Assembly: GCA_026724425.1 (NCBI GenBank)
Contig: JAIUCV010000009.1
Location: 21,726,388 to 21,790,387 of the forward strand
DNA length: 64,000 nucleotides
From: Erythrophleum ivorense
Taxonomy: Eukaryota > Streptophyta > Magnoliopsida > Fabales > Fabaceae
Reading direction: 5' to 3'
Every line of letters begins with the position of its first letter. Positions within the stretch are counted from its first letter, which is position 1. A program made the translations under genes and the position numbers. Of the stretch, positions 24,607 through 34,688 are shown one piece after another. The notes beneath the pieces were generated by a model, which was not told the origin of the DNA, did not search any database, and saw only the letters and a list, made by a program, of their open reading frames with translations.

Positions 24607-27600
24607 TGTAATGAACGTAATTTCTGTAAAACGACGAAATGAGTTGTATAAAAGTAAATCCTCTGAGATGAGCTAGATAATATCCCAAAAAAATTAGTAA
24701 AGTCCTAAGCTCCTAAAAATGATAATTCTAAGCTCTGATGGAAAGAAAAATGGAGCTAGGATGGAGAAACAATTTGTGACGAAAACTGATGAAATATAAT
24801 GGCATTTTCATAAATAAGTGAAACTCTTGGAAAAACACATAGGAGGGCCTTTTAAATGAGAAATTTGAGTTGTCCAGGATTCTCAAAGACCCTAAAAATC
24901 ATGGGAAGCCCCAACACTGGTAAAGCCTCTCCAATATACGTTTTCCAACATCGGTGAGCCCAAACTTTAACAGATTCGTTCGGTAAGGTTTTAGCTCCAA
25001 ATTGAATTATTCCAAAGGCATTTTATTAAATTGGGAACCTAAATTTTATAATGAAAAAGACAATTCTCAGAAAGGAGCAAAAATGAAGCCGAAACGAAAT
25101 TGCCATTATGGAAGGACGAAATTGAAATTTTTGGAAAAGTATACTTCTAGAAACTCCCACACACTTCTCCTTTCTTCTCCCACCTTCTTAAGCACGAAAT
25201 TTTTTGCCCAAAATACAAAAAATACTCAGCCCTCTTAGGCGTACAAGAGAAGGAGAAAGAAGGAGAAAAGGCTAAGAAGGGTAAGGAAACTTAGAGAATT
25301 TCATGCTCTTCCTTCTTCTAACTTTGCTTCTCTCTTTCTAGGCTTTCTTTCCATGGTTTATTTGAGCTATCTGGTTCTGTTTTAATCCAGAATATTGAAA
25401 GGGGAGTTCAAAATTTTGAAGGGAAGCAAACCTAGGAGAAAGACTCTTAAAACTAAGTTGAAATCCAAGGTAATTCATGCTTTGAATTGTTTCTTCCCTT
25501 TGCTTCCTCTTGCTTTGAGTTTCAGCCTAAATTAGAACCATATGGGGGGGAGGGAAGTTCTGTCCAACAACAAGAGAGGAACAAGGGTTTTAGGCCATGG
25601 AGAGATGGAATATGGCAAGAAATTCCAAGAAAAACTAATAGAAATCAAGTTACGAAAGTATGCAATTTTCTAGGGTTTTGTAAAATCTGATTTTGTGTGA
25701 GTATTTCTTTGGCTATTTGAATGTTTCCTTGAGCTCCTAAGACCTCTAGAAACCCTCCCAAGTGGCTCTCCCATCAAGGAAAAATCAAGAAGCTTGTGAA
25801 CTCCTTCCTTGGTGCATATCTCAGCCTAGACTAGTTCATAGAGCTAGGGAGTGTTTTAATTTGTTCTAACCTTGGTTTGGGACCTTATATGATGTTATAA
25901 GATGGGAGAAACTATTGGAAAAAATTTAAGAGCCATGAATTGGAAGATGGAACAGTGGTGACCATAATGGTGTCTTAAGAAGCAACTTGATTTTTCAATT
26001 GTGCAAGTGAATGCGTGAGAGCTCCAAGGACCTTAAATGAGTCCAAGAAGTCTAGAAATAATAAGATAATGTAGTCTAGAATTTGAAATGTAAGAGTTGC
26101 TTCAATAGGCCAATTATGGAACCATTATGCCACTTATGGAACTAAGTGTGTGTTCAAAAGTATCTTTAGTGTCTTGGCTTGCTTCAAGTGTGTGATTATG
26201 TATTGTTTATGGTTTTTAGGCCAAGAGAACACCAAACCACCTAAGTGCACTTGTGTGGCCGTAAAGAGAGAGGAATAAGACAAAGGAAGGCTTGCAAAAT
26301 TCAAGGTAGCTCTCCACCTCATTCTCCTTGCATTCTTGTGTGCATATATATGTTATTATATGCTTATGTATGTTCTTGTGACTTGATGATATGCCACTTG
26401 ATGTCTTGACATTACATTGGTACCAATGTGTCCTCTTGAATGACTATGGTTGTGGAAATGGCTCATAAGGGTGAGGTGATGCCAAAAGTCTTATGGCATG
26501 GATGAAACAAGGCCAAAAGTTGGAAAGGTGAGGCCAAGTCAAAAGTCCCTAGACCAAGAGTGAGGCAAATCCAAAAGTCCTAGAAATGGGATGAGGCAAA
26601 ACCAAAAGTCCCTAGAGCATGGTCTTGGCTTGAATGTGAATAAGTGGCATGGAAGTTGTGACTTTACATACTTTATGGTTGTCAAACCTTTCATACATAT
26701 GCTTTGATGTGTATATGCCTTGAATGTATGTGTGAATGAGTGTGTGAGCTATTGAGATTCTTAGAATCTCACTCCCCTTTCCCCTTCTATCTTGAATTGT
26801 CTAGGTGGTTCTCAAGAAGCAAAATAAAGCAAGCCAAAAGCCTTGAAGGGTTATACTTTAAACCTTTTGTAATTTTCTTTGTGTATAAATATGAGAGTAA
26901 TATTGTACATGTTATTTTTGTAATGTAAGACTATGAACAAATGTAATATTATGTATGAATGATGTATGAACCTTGTATAGTACCAAGACAATGGAAATAT
27001 GGAAATTAAACACTTGAGTGCACACTTGAATGTATGTATTCTTGGGTGTGGGATTGTCAAAATGAGATGCATGGTGTTTGGGACCTCTTGGGAAGTTCCT
27101 ACAAGTCACAATCATGCTTTTAAACTTGCCCAAGGGGTGCCAAACACTTAAGAACACCAATTGAACCAAGTTGGTACCTCATATGGAGCAAAAGTGACCA
27201 TTTTGTGAGGCTATATCACTTTTTATCCAAATAAGCTCTTCTTTGTCTAAAATTCGGCATGCATTTAGATCTTATTGAGAGCTTTTTGAGAAACTAAAGT
27301 GGGTTTTATTTGGAAGTCTATAGAATATTTGATGAATTTTTGAAGTTAAAAAATTTTTCTGATATGGTCACTGCTACTGTACACATGGTCTGAAAATTGT
27401 TCTATGCCAATCATGGGGCAAATGATATCCAATTGCCATGAAATTCTATAAGAAAAAACTACACCTTTTAAATGACTTTTATCAATTTGAATCACCTCAT
27501 TTGGATGTCTAGAGAGGGATATATTAATTTTTGAAATTGCTATCCAATATCAGGTATCCAGTCAAACCTGTGTCACTATTTGATTAGTTTTTATCGCTTG

Positions 27601-28204
27601 AACTTTCTTGGACTGGTCTAGAGTTATTTTTTTCCTCTATATAACATCTTTAGCTTTCCATATTGGTATCATTTGCATAGATTGAATTTTTTTGAAATTA
27701 ATTAGATATTTTTGAAACTTATGATAGTAAACTATATCAGTACCAGAAATAGCCAGACCTTTGTGGCTATTTCATTGTCAAACATGGTCCAAAGGCTATG
27801 ATCATATTTTGAAATTATTTTTAATGTAAATTTTACATGCATAGATTTCCAAAAAGCTATAGTTTGTATGAATTTGATTTTTCTACATTTAGTTATGATT
27901 TTTCAAAGTTTCCCCTAAAACCTGCCACTGTACAGCCGTGGGAAATAAAGAAAATTTGGGGTTTTTGACTCTTGATCCGTGATTTGTACCATTTTTTGAG
28001 AATGTTATGATTTGTATGTATGGAAAATAATTAAAGAATGTAGTTGATGAGTTCATAGGTTCTAGATACTTGAAATGAAAAATTTATCCACTACGCAACA
28101 CAATTAAATTCATTATTTTAATATATTTTTTGAGATTTCTCAAATGAATTGTATAATCTCACTTGTGAGACGAGGTGCAATGCAGAATATATTATGGTTT
28201 TACA
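24607..28204 (+). repeat. 3' LTR of G1
   Basis: The 3.6-kb uninterrupted LTR starts TGTAATGAACG and ends ggttttaca. It aligns with both pieces of the 5' LTR. It carries the five-unit minisatellite at 26465-26630. Being uninterrupted, it is the best reference copy in the window for this LTR family. Confidence 0.85.
26465..26630 (+). repeat. Degenerate minisatellite in the G1 3' LTR
   Basis: Five units of about 30 bp, ggtgaggcaa..ccaaaagtccct, match the 5' LTR array unit for unit with substitutions and small indels. It lies roughly 1.86 kb into the LTR. Confidence 0.8.
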
Positions 28205-28362
28205 CTCTAACTCTATTTTTTAGGCATTTTAAGCCTTAGATCCTCATTTTTAATTTTCTAGATTATTGTCCTAATTTTAGTTGACCTTAAATATTTCTAT
28301 TTAAGGAACTTCCTTTTATAACTAACTCGTTTCTATCGTTTTTAGGAAAATTGGACATTACA
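28205..28362 (-). repeat. Minus-strand LTR head (copy D, right piece)
   Basis: On the minus strand it begins TGTAATGTCCAATTTTCC at 28362. It is the first ~158 bp of the LTR whose continuation is at 1542-2366. The first five bases, ctcta, are the right-hand target duplication of G1. Confidence 0.7.
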
Positions 28363-29844
28363 AAACAACTCTTGTAAATCAATACCTTGGCTCCAAGATC
28401 TTACCCACTAAGCTATATGAGTTCATTAGAATTCATTAGAGCTATCATAAATTCAATTCAAGGAGCCTAACACCAAATTACTTCTTTATGTATAATAGAA
28501 CCTTAAATTTTCACCTTTCAAAATAAAGCTTTTAAATTCAAACCAATGGTTCTTTTAGTATTTATAATTCATATTTAGACAATTTATATCCTTAGAATCA
28601 AAGAAAATTCTACCTAGGTATCATAAATAAGTCTTGGCCGAGATAATGTTCAAGATTGGCTTCCATAGTGTTTTGCTCATTTGTCTTGAGAAATTGATGC
28701 CTATGAAGCTTCCTTAGCCTAATCTTAGTTCAATTATGCTCTTACATAGTTTGAAATACCATTCTAAGGCTTCATACTTCCTAAGGTGCAATCAAAATCC
28801 TAAGTTCCATACCATGCAACCTATGGCTTGTTAGTTGTTTCTTTTGGTTCCATATTAACCTCCATGCTCCAAAACGCTAATTCCCTTCATGTTTCAATTA
28901 AAAACCAATTCCCTCTAGGATTCTTACATGTTGGCTGAACCTATAGGAAGGAAGAGTTCAAGGAGCATGCATGTTTTCTAAGCCATAACATATACCAAAT
29001 GAAAGAGCTCCTAATGGTGGTTATTGTGATGTATTTGTTTCCTATTAAAAAGCCTCTTTCTCCATAAGTTGAGCCATAAAATTCCATCGTTTAGGAACTC
29101 AAAACCATGAAGAGAAAGAGGAGAAAGAGTGGAAGATAGATTATAATAAGATCATAATCAAATTTAGCATATAAATTTACCTAAAGGGAGATCTCTTTCC
29201 TTGGTCTTCCTCTTCCTTTGCCATGCCTCCAGGGGTATCCTAAGAGCCGATATAGTTTGGCCAAAATGGAGGAGAAAGGGTGGATGTGCCTATTTATAAG
29301 AAAAAGCTAGGGTTTCATAAGGCTTTTCATTTCCAATTTTGCCCTTCCACTTCCCTTGCTCTATTTGAGCTCATCTTAACTCCTTTTTTATAACTAGCTT
29401 TTCTATCACAAAATTTTGGGTCCTCTAGCTTATTAAAAATATTTTGCTTCAAATTTATAGGATTCAGAATAATCTCAAACTATCCAGTCAAAGTTCGGGT
29501 CAACTGATGATCTAAATTATATACCAAAAGATTTTTAACCATTCTAACCGTTCCTATGGTTTTCTAGGCCTTTGTAAATCCTAGTAAACTCAATTTTAGC
29601 ATTTAAAACTTCCTTCTTTAAGTTTTCAAAAAGTTGTTTGAAATTATGATTTTACCACTGTGTTTCCAATTTATTCTATTTAGCCATTTTGGCTCTAGTT
29701 CCAAGCCATTCTTAGTTTCCTAACTATATTTTAGATGTTTTAATTAGCCTTTTATCCTCAATTGGCTTTAATTTACTTTGCTTTAGGATTTTCTTATATC
29801 ACAATATCAGTTTCAGTGTAGTTTTTGGAAAATTGGATATTACA
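28363..29844 (-). repeat. Minus-strand LTR head (copy D2)
   Basis: Read on the minus strand from 29844, it begins TGTAATATCCAATTTTCC and runs about 1.5 kb with the family layout, including a TATA-like cttataaatagg near 29295-29306. It is cut at 28362 by the start of D, suggesting D inserted into D2. The rest of D2 would lie left of the window. Confidence 0.7.
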
Positions 29845-31440
29845 CATGTGGACCAACTAAAGGTATTTGGCATTAATGAGTTGCCTGAGTTATTGCAATC
29901 AATTCACATTACCAAATGGAATTTTACTAAAGCTAATGGAGACGAAGCTGTGCCAATAGTTACTAAAAAATGAGAAGAGGATACATTGCTTTCACGTCAT
30001 TAAATTATCATTTACTTTTCAAAGAAGCAGGAGGAGGCATTAAATAGTTATGGACATTTTAAATGGATGGAAATGGCAGATAATGGCTAGTATATGCATA
30101 TAAGGAACCCATCCATTAAGATGGCCTAAATGGAGCAATGGTTTACTAGATTTTTTTTTTTTTGGCATGGACAAGGGAAATAGAATAGAAATGGGAAATC
30201 CCTATTGCACTACTAAATAAGGATACCATTGACACATACACTAAATGGGCTAGCAGCTTGTTAGTTTTAGGTCATCAATATGGTTTTAAATTGTAACATG
30301 TGTTTTATTATTATCAAAAGTCAAAATCCAGATGAAGAAGGAAGGGCAACATAGATTTCATCTTTGGGCCTTTAACCAATTTCATTTCTACTTGAAATGA
30401 ATTAGGTTTAATGCCCATATCCTTATTTTACCCAAAAATAGTCTCAAGCTAGGTGACATATGAAAGAAGTATGCAATTAGATTTCATGTAGCATGGACCT
30501 GGTACTATTATAGCCCATTTAAAGAGATAGTGAATGGCTAGACATGTTCTAGTATAAGAAGCTCCAATTTCATTAACAATGCAAATACAAAGCCAATTAA
30601 AAAATGCAAAAGGTTGCAGGAGGGAGTAAGTCATTGCACAAGAAGGAAATTTGTCTCATCACTACCCATAATATATATTAAGGAACAAGAGGACAAGTCA
30701 TCCACTCTAATATCAGAGGGGTTTCTAGATGCTTCTCTAAAAAAAAGCTTCCATAGTTGTCATGAAAAATACTTAGTAGGAACTATAATGGGCTTGATAA
30801 ATCCATGATAATTCAAAGACTCCGTAGGTTGTTATGTACATATAACCTTGACATTCTTTTTTTTTTACGGAAAGAAAACAAAAAATAGATAAAATGATTT
30901 GTAAGTTTAGGTCTTTTGTCTAATGCTATATAGGCAAGAGTGGTAGTTTGTTTTTATGCTGACTACAAAGAGGAGTATGATTGTCAATTAATAGATGATT
31001 CTCCATATTAATTGCACTTTTTCATTACATTTGCCTATGATTTTCCAAAACTATCTAATCATTATATACTATAGGATTGGTTTTGATTAACTACACATAC
31101 TATAAATGGACCATAGGCTATTGGTGATTATAATAAGATAACATACTTACAAGAGAAAAAAAAAATGTTGTATTTCTATGATTCATGGTGTGAGCCAATT
31201 TAAAGAGGCAATAAATGCTTATTAATTTATAAACCTTAGACTCAGTGGAGGTTGGCTTATGTGGACCAACAATAGGCATGGTAATGATGCAATTTGGGCT
31301 TGGTGGGATCAAGTTTTATGCAATTTCTAGTGGCTAGAGCAATTCCCACATTAGGGTGTCTAGGTCCTATCATTAACGTCATCAAATTATATTCCTTTGT
31401 TTTTTTGTACCAATATAACTATGACTATTAAGAAATAACC
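29845..31440. other. Unrecognised intergenic sequence
   Basis: No open frame above about 65 codons has recognisable similarity, and I see no LTR edges. Two gtggaccaac starts (29850 and 31259) and two similar att(t)aaagagrya-rtraatg stretches (30518 and 31197) hint at an old internal duplication or decayed repeat. I assign no function. Confidence 0.5.
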
Positions 31441-31448
31441 CTTTTAGT

Positions 31449-31600
31449 TTGAAAACTTGTGGTTTTGTTTCCCTCATTGTGAAAATATTGTAAATAAAGT
31501 TTGGAATGAAAGGGTTGCTGGTTCTTGGGCTTATAAAGTAGTTAGAAACTTACTATGTGGTATGCCTTATAAGACTAAAACAAAAATTAGGTTGGGCATA
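31449..31600 (+). pseudogene. Possible LINE ORF2 scrap
   Basis: The plus-strand reading FENLWFCFPHCENIV, then VAGSWAYKVVRNL, resembles the linker between the endonuclease and RT domains of plant L1-type elements. There is a stop just upstream, where Arg of FRFEN is expected, and no further LINE domain. It abuts the truncated end of the minus-strand copia fragment. The similarity is short and recalled by eye, so the call is tentative. Confidence 0.35.
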
Positions 31601-31621
31601 TTCAAAAAAATCTATTCCTTA

Positions 31622-33460
31622 AGTCTAAATGAATCCTCTAGCAACAAGTCTTGTCCTGTGTCTATTTATGCTATTATCAAAATTGTACTGGATGCTGAAC
31701 ATCCACTTACACCTAACAAGATGTTTTCCATGAGGAAGCTTGACCAGCTTCCATATGTAGTTCTTCTTGAGTGCATTCATTTCCTCTTCAATAGCTTTCC
31801 TCCATTCCTTGTGTCTTAAGGCTTCATAAATATCCTTGGGAATTTTCTCATTGGAAATATTTGTAGTATAAGTTTTGTAAGCAGTAAATAACTTTTCACA
31901 AGACATATTTCCTAATCAAGTGTTAAGTGCAAGATCTAGTACCTTTTCTTAAGGTAATAGGCCAATCTAAATCCAAGTTTTCATCTATTTTTTGACTTGG
32001 GCAAGAGATATCTTGGTGCTACTCAAGAAGTGCTAAGGTAGCTGTTATCTCATACGTATTCTTCCTTCTTGAATAAACTTATAGCTGATCAGAATCTTGA
32101 TCATTTTGTATATTCTATTGTTGCTAGTCAATACCAAGGACAAGGATGGGTTCAAGTTATTGATCATCATTAACATTAAGGAAAAGAGCAACACTAGTTT
32201 TTGGTTCAAGAACAATAAGGCTCTTAGGTTTAAGGACAATGATAGGAGGGGAAGAGCAAAATGTCCATTCATCATAATTAGTCTTCCCTTGAAGTGAGGT
32301 TTTAGGGGAATAGGGTTATCTATCAAACTAGGTGACATCCATGGAGACAAAATTTTTAGAGAAATAAAGAGTTATATGTATAGCCTTTTATAGATGAGGA
32401 GAATTGAACAAATATGCATTTATTGGCCTTTGGTTCAAGCTTATTCTCATGATAAATGGTGGACAAATGCACTACACCTAATGACTTTCATGGGTATGTT
32501 AGAAATGAGATGTGTGGTAAGATATGTTTTGAGGAGACAGTTTTAAGGAGTTTGGTAGGAAAAGGCTTGGGTTTCCAATTTGGAGGCTTCCCATGAATTT
32601 TCTAGCAACTATCTCTAGTGTGGGCACTTTTGTGATAGTAGTCAAACCACATTCTATCTAGTTGCTACTATTACCACTATTTTAGCTGGAAAAATTGCTA
32701 TTGCCACTACTGCTTTGACTAGAGACACCACAGGTTGCAAAGCCAGTTGCTTCATTTGGAATTGAATTGTGATTGCTGCCTTGCATTGCCTTCCTCATAT
32801 TTGTGGCTAGAATTCTTACCCAAAAATCATCAAGATTGTTGTTGAGGCCCATTAAAAACTTGTATATGCATATCTTCTTCATGATTTTCTTGAAATTTGC
32901 TGCATCAACTGTGTAGCTCCAAGTGTAACTTTCAAGTTGGCCAAGTTGTTGCTAATACTTTGAGAAAGTGTTAAAGTATTATTGATAAGCATATCATCTT
33001 GCTTCAACTTATGATTTGTGCACTCGATCTCAACCACTTTAGTAGCACTTTCTTCTGTGGAATACGCTTCACAAGTTGATTCCCATATGTCATGGGTAGT
33101 TTCGTGGAATATTTAATTCTCACCAATGTTGGTTTTCATTGAATTGATGAGCCATGCCATGATTTGATGGTTTTCAACCTTACATGCCTTGTACTTCTAA
33201 TCATCCTTAGCTGGCTAAGTTGTTTCTTTAGTTAAGTATCCCTATTTTCCTTTGCCACAAATGTAAACCACAATAGATCTACTTAATTATGAGTAATTAT
33301 AACCATTCAATTTATGCCCAATAATGCATACTAGAACAGTGTTGTACATCCCTCGATTCAAATGGAATGCCATTTCTAGTGCAGCTTTTAAAGGCTTAAA
33401 GGATGTTTAAAGGCTAAGTTTTGGGATAACAGAGATCAGGCTAAAGTGACTCTGATACTA
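31622..33460 (-). pseudogene. Deleted Ty1/copia element, gag and integrase-RT linker
   Basis: On the minus strand, gag is recognisable around 32682-33300 (FLMGLNNNLDDFWVRIL). The region before RT is at 31625-31906: EALRHKEWRKAIEEEMNALK, then CKWMFSIQYN and TRLVARGF. Protease, nearly all of integrase, the rest of RT and RNase H are missing. The coding part stops right after LVARGF. There is no 3' LTR, so the element is truncated and internally deleted. Stops are frequent. Confidence 0.75.
33449..33460 (-). promoter_or_regulatory. Copia primer-binding site
   Basis: The plus-strand gactctgatacta stretch is a near match to gctctgatacca, the reverse complement of the initiator tRNA-Met site. It directly abuts the LTR start (tgtgaataat) at 33461. 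Confidence 0.7.
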
Positions 33461-33747
33461 TGTGAATAATTCATGTATTTCATTAAGTAAAAACTACTTT
33501 TCGTACAACGGACACAAAGCAATTTAAATAGGAATGGTATCACCAAGAGATCGAACCCAGAAAAAGAAAGAAAAGTCATATACCAATGACAGAACCAAAT
33601 CAAGGATAGACTCAAAACATAAATGCAAATGAAATGAAATAGTTGACAATCCTTAAAAGGGAAACTAGTAACTAGGAGCTGTTGGTTAATTACCCAAAGA
33701 TCACAATAGTGATGTTTGGAAATTACCAACACCTTAAATTACCAACA
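33461..33747 (-). repeat. 5' LTR of the deleted copia element
   Basis: The plus-strand block starts TGTGAATAATT next to the PBS and ends in attaccaaca. The outer edge is ambiguous because attaccaaca occurs at 33722, 33738 and 33844. I place it at 33747, but 33731 is also possible. Confidence 0.6.
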
Positions 33748-33937
33748 CTTTTTTATGAAGAGAAGGAGAAGTTGTGGTCAAAAGAAAGGGAAGTTAGGAT
33801 AATCCCCAAAAGCCTTCTTCAGGAATTTTCATGATCTTTGAAAATTACCAACACCTTTTTATGAAGAGAAGGAGAGGCTGTGGTCAAAAGAAGTTAGAGT
33901 AATCCCCAAAAGCCTCCTTTAGGAATTTTCATTATGG
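33736..33937. repeat. Tandem duplication, two ~105-bp units
   Basis: Unit 1 (33736-33841) and unit 2 (33842-33937) both read attaccaacacctttttatg, then gagaaggaga and aatccccaaaagcc, ending aggaattttcat. They differ by a few substitutions and a ~9-bp deletion in unit 2. Confidence 0.8.
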
Positions 33938-34439
33938 TAAAACTGCATTGTTTGTTGTTGTTATTTTTTTTTTTAATTATTACTTTCATTGTGTTTCTAT
34001 TTAATTAAACATTAAGAATATACGTGGCCACTGGGGCGGGGACTCACTTATTTTGGCCCGTTTTAACAATGCTAGATGAATATAACCCTTGTGAGCTCGT
34101 TGACTGACTAAAGAGGAGAGACTCTTCTTGGAGTCTTGAATGAACTAGGTTTTGGTATACACTCTTCAAGAAAGAAAAAATTTTCAACCTAGGTGGAGTC
34201 TTAGCTATTATCATCTTCGCTGCCGAAGGTAGAGAGCTAGCGTCTCTTTATTCCTATCTAATTAAATCGAATTTTTCAGCTAATGTAGGAAGAACAGCAC
34301 TTTTTCTTAACCTGTTCGATTTCCTCTTAATTTTGCTACTGTATAAATTCTCTGTTTTTAGCCATCTGTCAACAAGTTTAACCAGCATGCTTTTCCTTAT
34401 ACCATTGACTAAATTTAGTTCTGAGAACAAATCAAAACT
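33938..34439. other. Upstream region of the UPF0548 gene
   Basis: No gene is seen. A GC-richer patch near 34022-34060 (acgtggccactggggcgggg) contains an ACGT core and may be promoter sequence. A poly-T run lies near 33965. The transcription start is not determinable from the sequence alone. Confidence 0.35.
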
Positions 34440-34534
34440 TGATTCTCTGGGGGGTGTGTGCGCGAGAGAGGGATCAGACCTATGACCCATCACCCACACC
34501 GCATACCCCCCCTTCCCCACCACTTGAGCTACCC
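34440..34534 (-). mobile_element. tRNA-derived SINE-like element
   Basis: Read on the minus strand from 34534, it begins GGGTAGCTCAAGTGGTGGGG. A box A, TAGCTCAAGTGG (34520-34531), and a box B, GGTCTGATCCC (34470-34480), are spaced as in a tRNA gene (about 4-15 and 55-65 from the 5' end). It does not fold as an intact tRNA: no matching acceptor arm is evident. The arrangement is that of a plant tRNA-derived SINE head. The 3' end and target duplications are not clear. It lies ~95 bp upstream of the UPF0548 start codon, probably in the promoter or 5' UTR. Confidence 0.55.
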
Positions 34535-34629
34535 TCCAGTGGCTTGTGTGGGGTATTTTGATGTTCTTCAATGCTTCAAATCTGTCTGTGCTGCTAAAAT
34601 TCTACTATATGTACAAATATTGAACAGAG

Positions 34630-34688
34630 ATGGTTTTCTTGTGCTGGCATCGGCCGTCTCTCCAAGACCAGAGGGCCTGCATCAATAA
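34630..34688 (+). CDS. UPF0548 exon 1
   Basis: The exon encodes MVFLCWHRPSLQDQRACIN plus two bases of the next codon. The donor is gtaatt. The ATG is chosen because MVFL.W.RPS is the family N terminus. Confidence 0.88.

Larger units (their letters stand above)
2367..28204 (+). mobile_element. Del/Tekay-type Ty3/gypsy retrotransposon G1, interrupted by four insertions
   Basis: This is a complete but dead LTR retrotransposon. In order it has a 5' LTR (2367-9683, split by solo LTR C), a primer-binding site (9689-9700), gag-protease (9831-11536), RT pieces (15214-15457, 18290-19039), RNase H-integrase-chromodomain (22720-24556), a polypurine tract (24593-24606) and a 3' LTR (24607-28204). Insertions C, A, F and B account for ~13.8 kb, leaving an ancestral element of about 12 kb. 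That length, the very long LTRs and the C-terminal chromodomain fit Del/Tekay chromoviruses. Flanks are ctccg (2362-2366) and ctcta (28205-28209), a decayed 5-bp target duplication. Stops and frameshifts throughout show it cannot encode its own proteins. Confidence 0.85.

Noticed and set aside
31457..31819. 120-codon plus-strand open frame
   Set aside because: Its second half is antisense to the copia linker at 31625-31906. Only the first ~45 codons resemble a LINE, so it is not a single gene.
34440..34534. Functional tRNA gene
   Set aside because: A and B boxes are present but no closing acceptor stem or clear anticodon arm; a SINE head explains it better.
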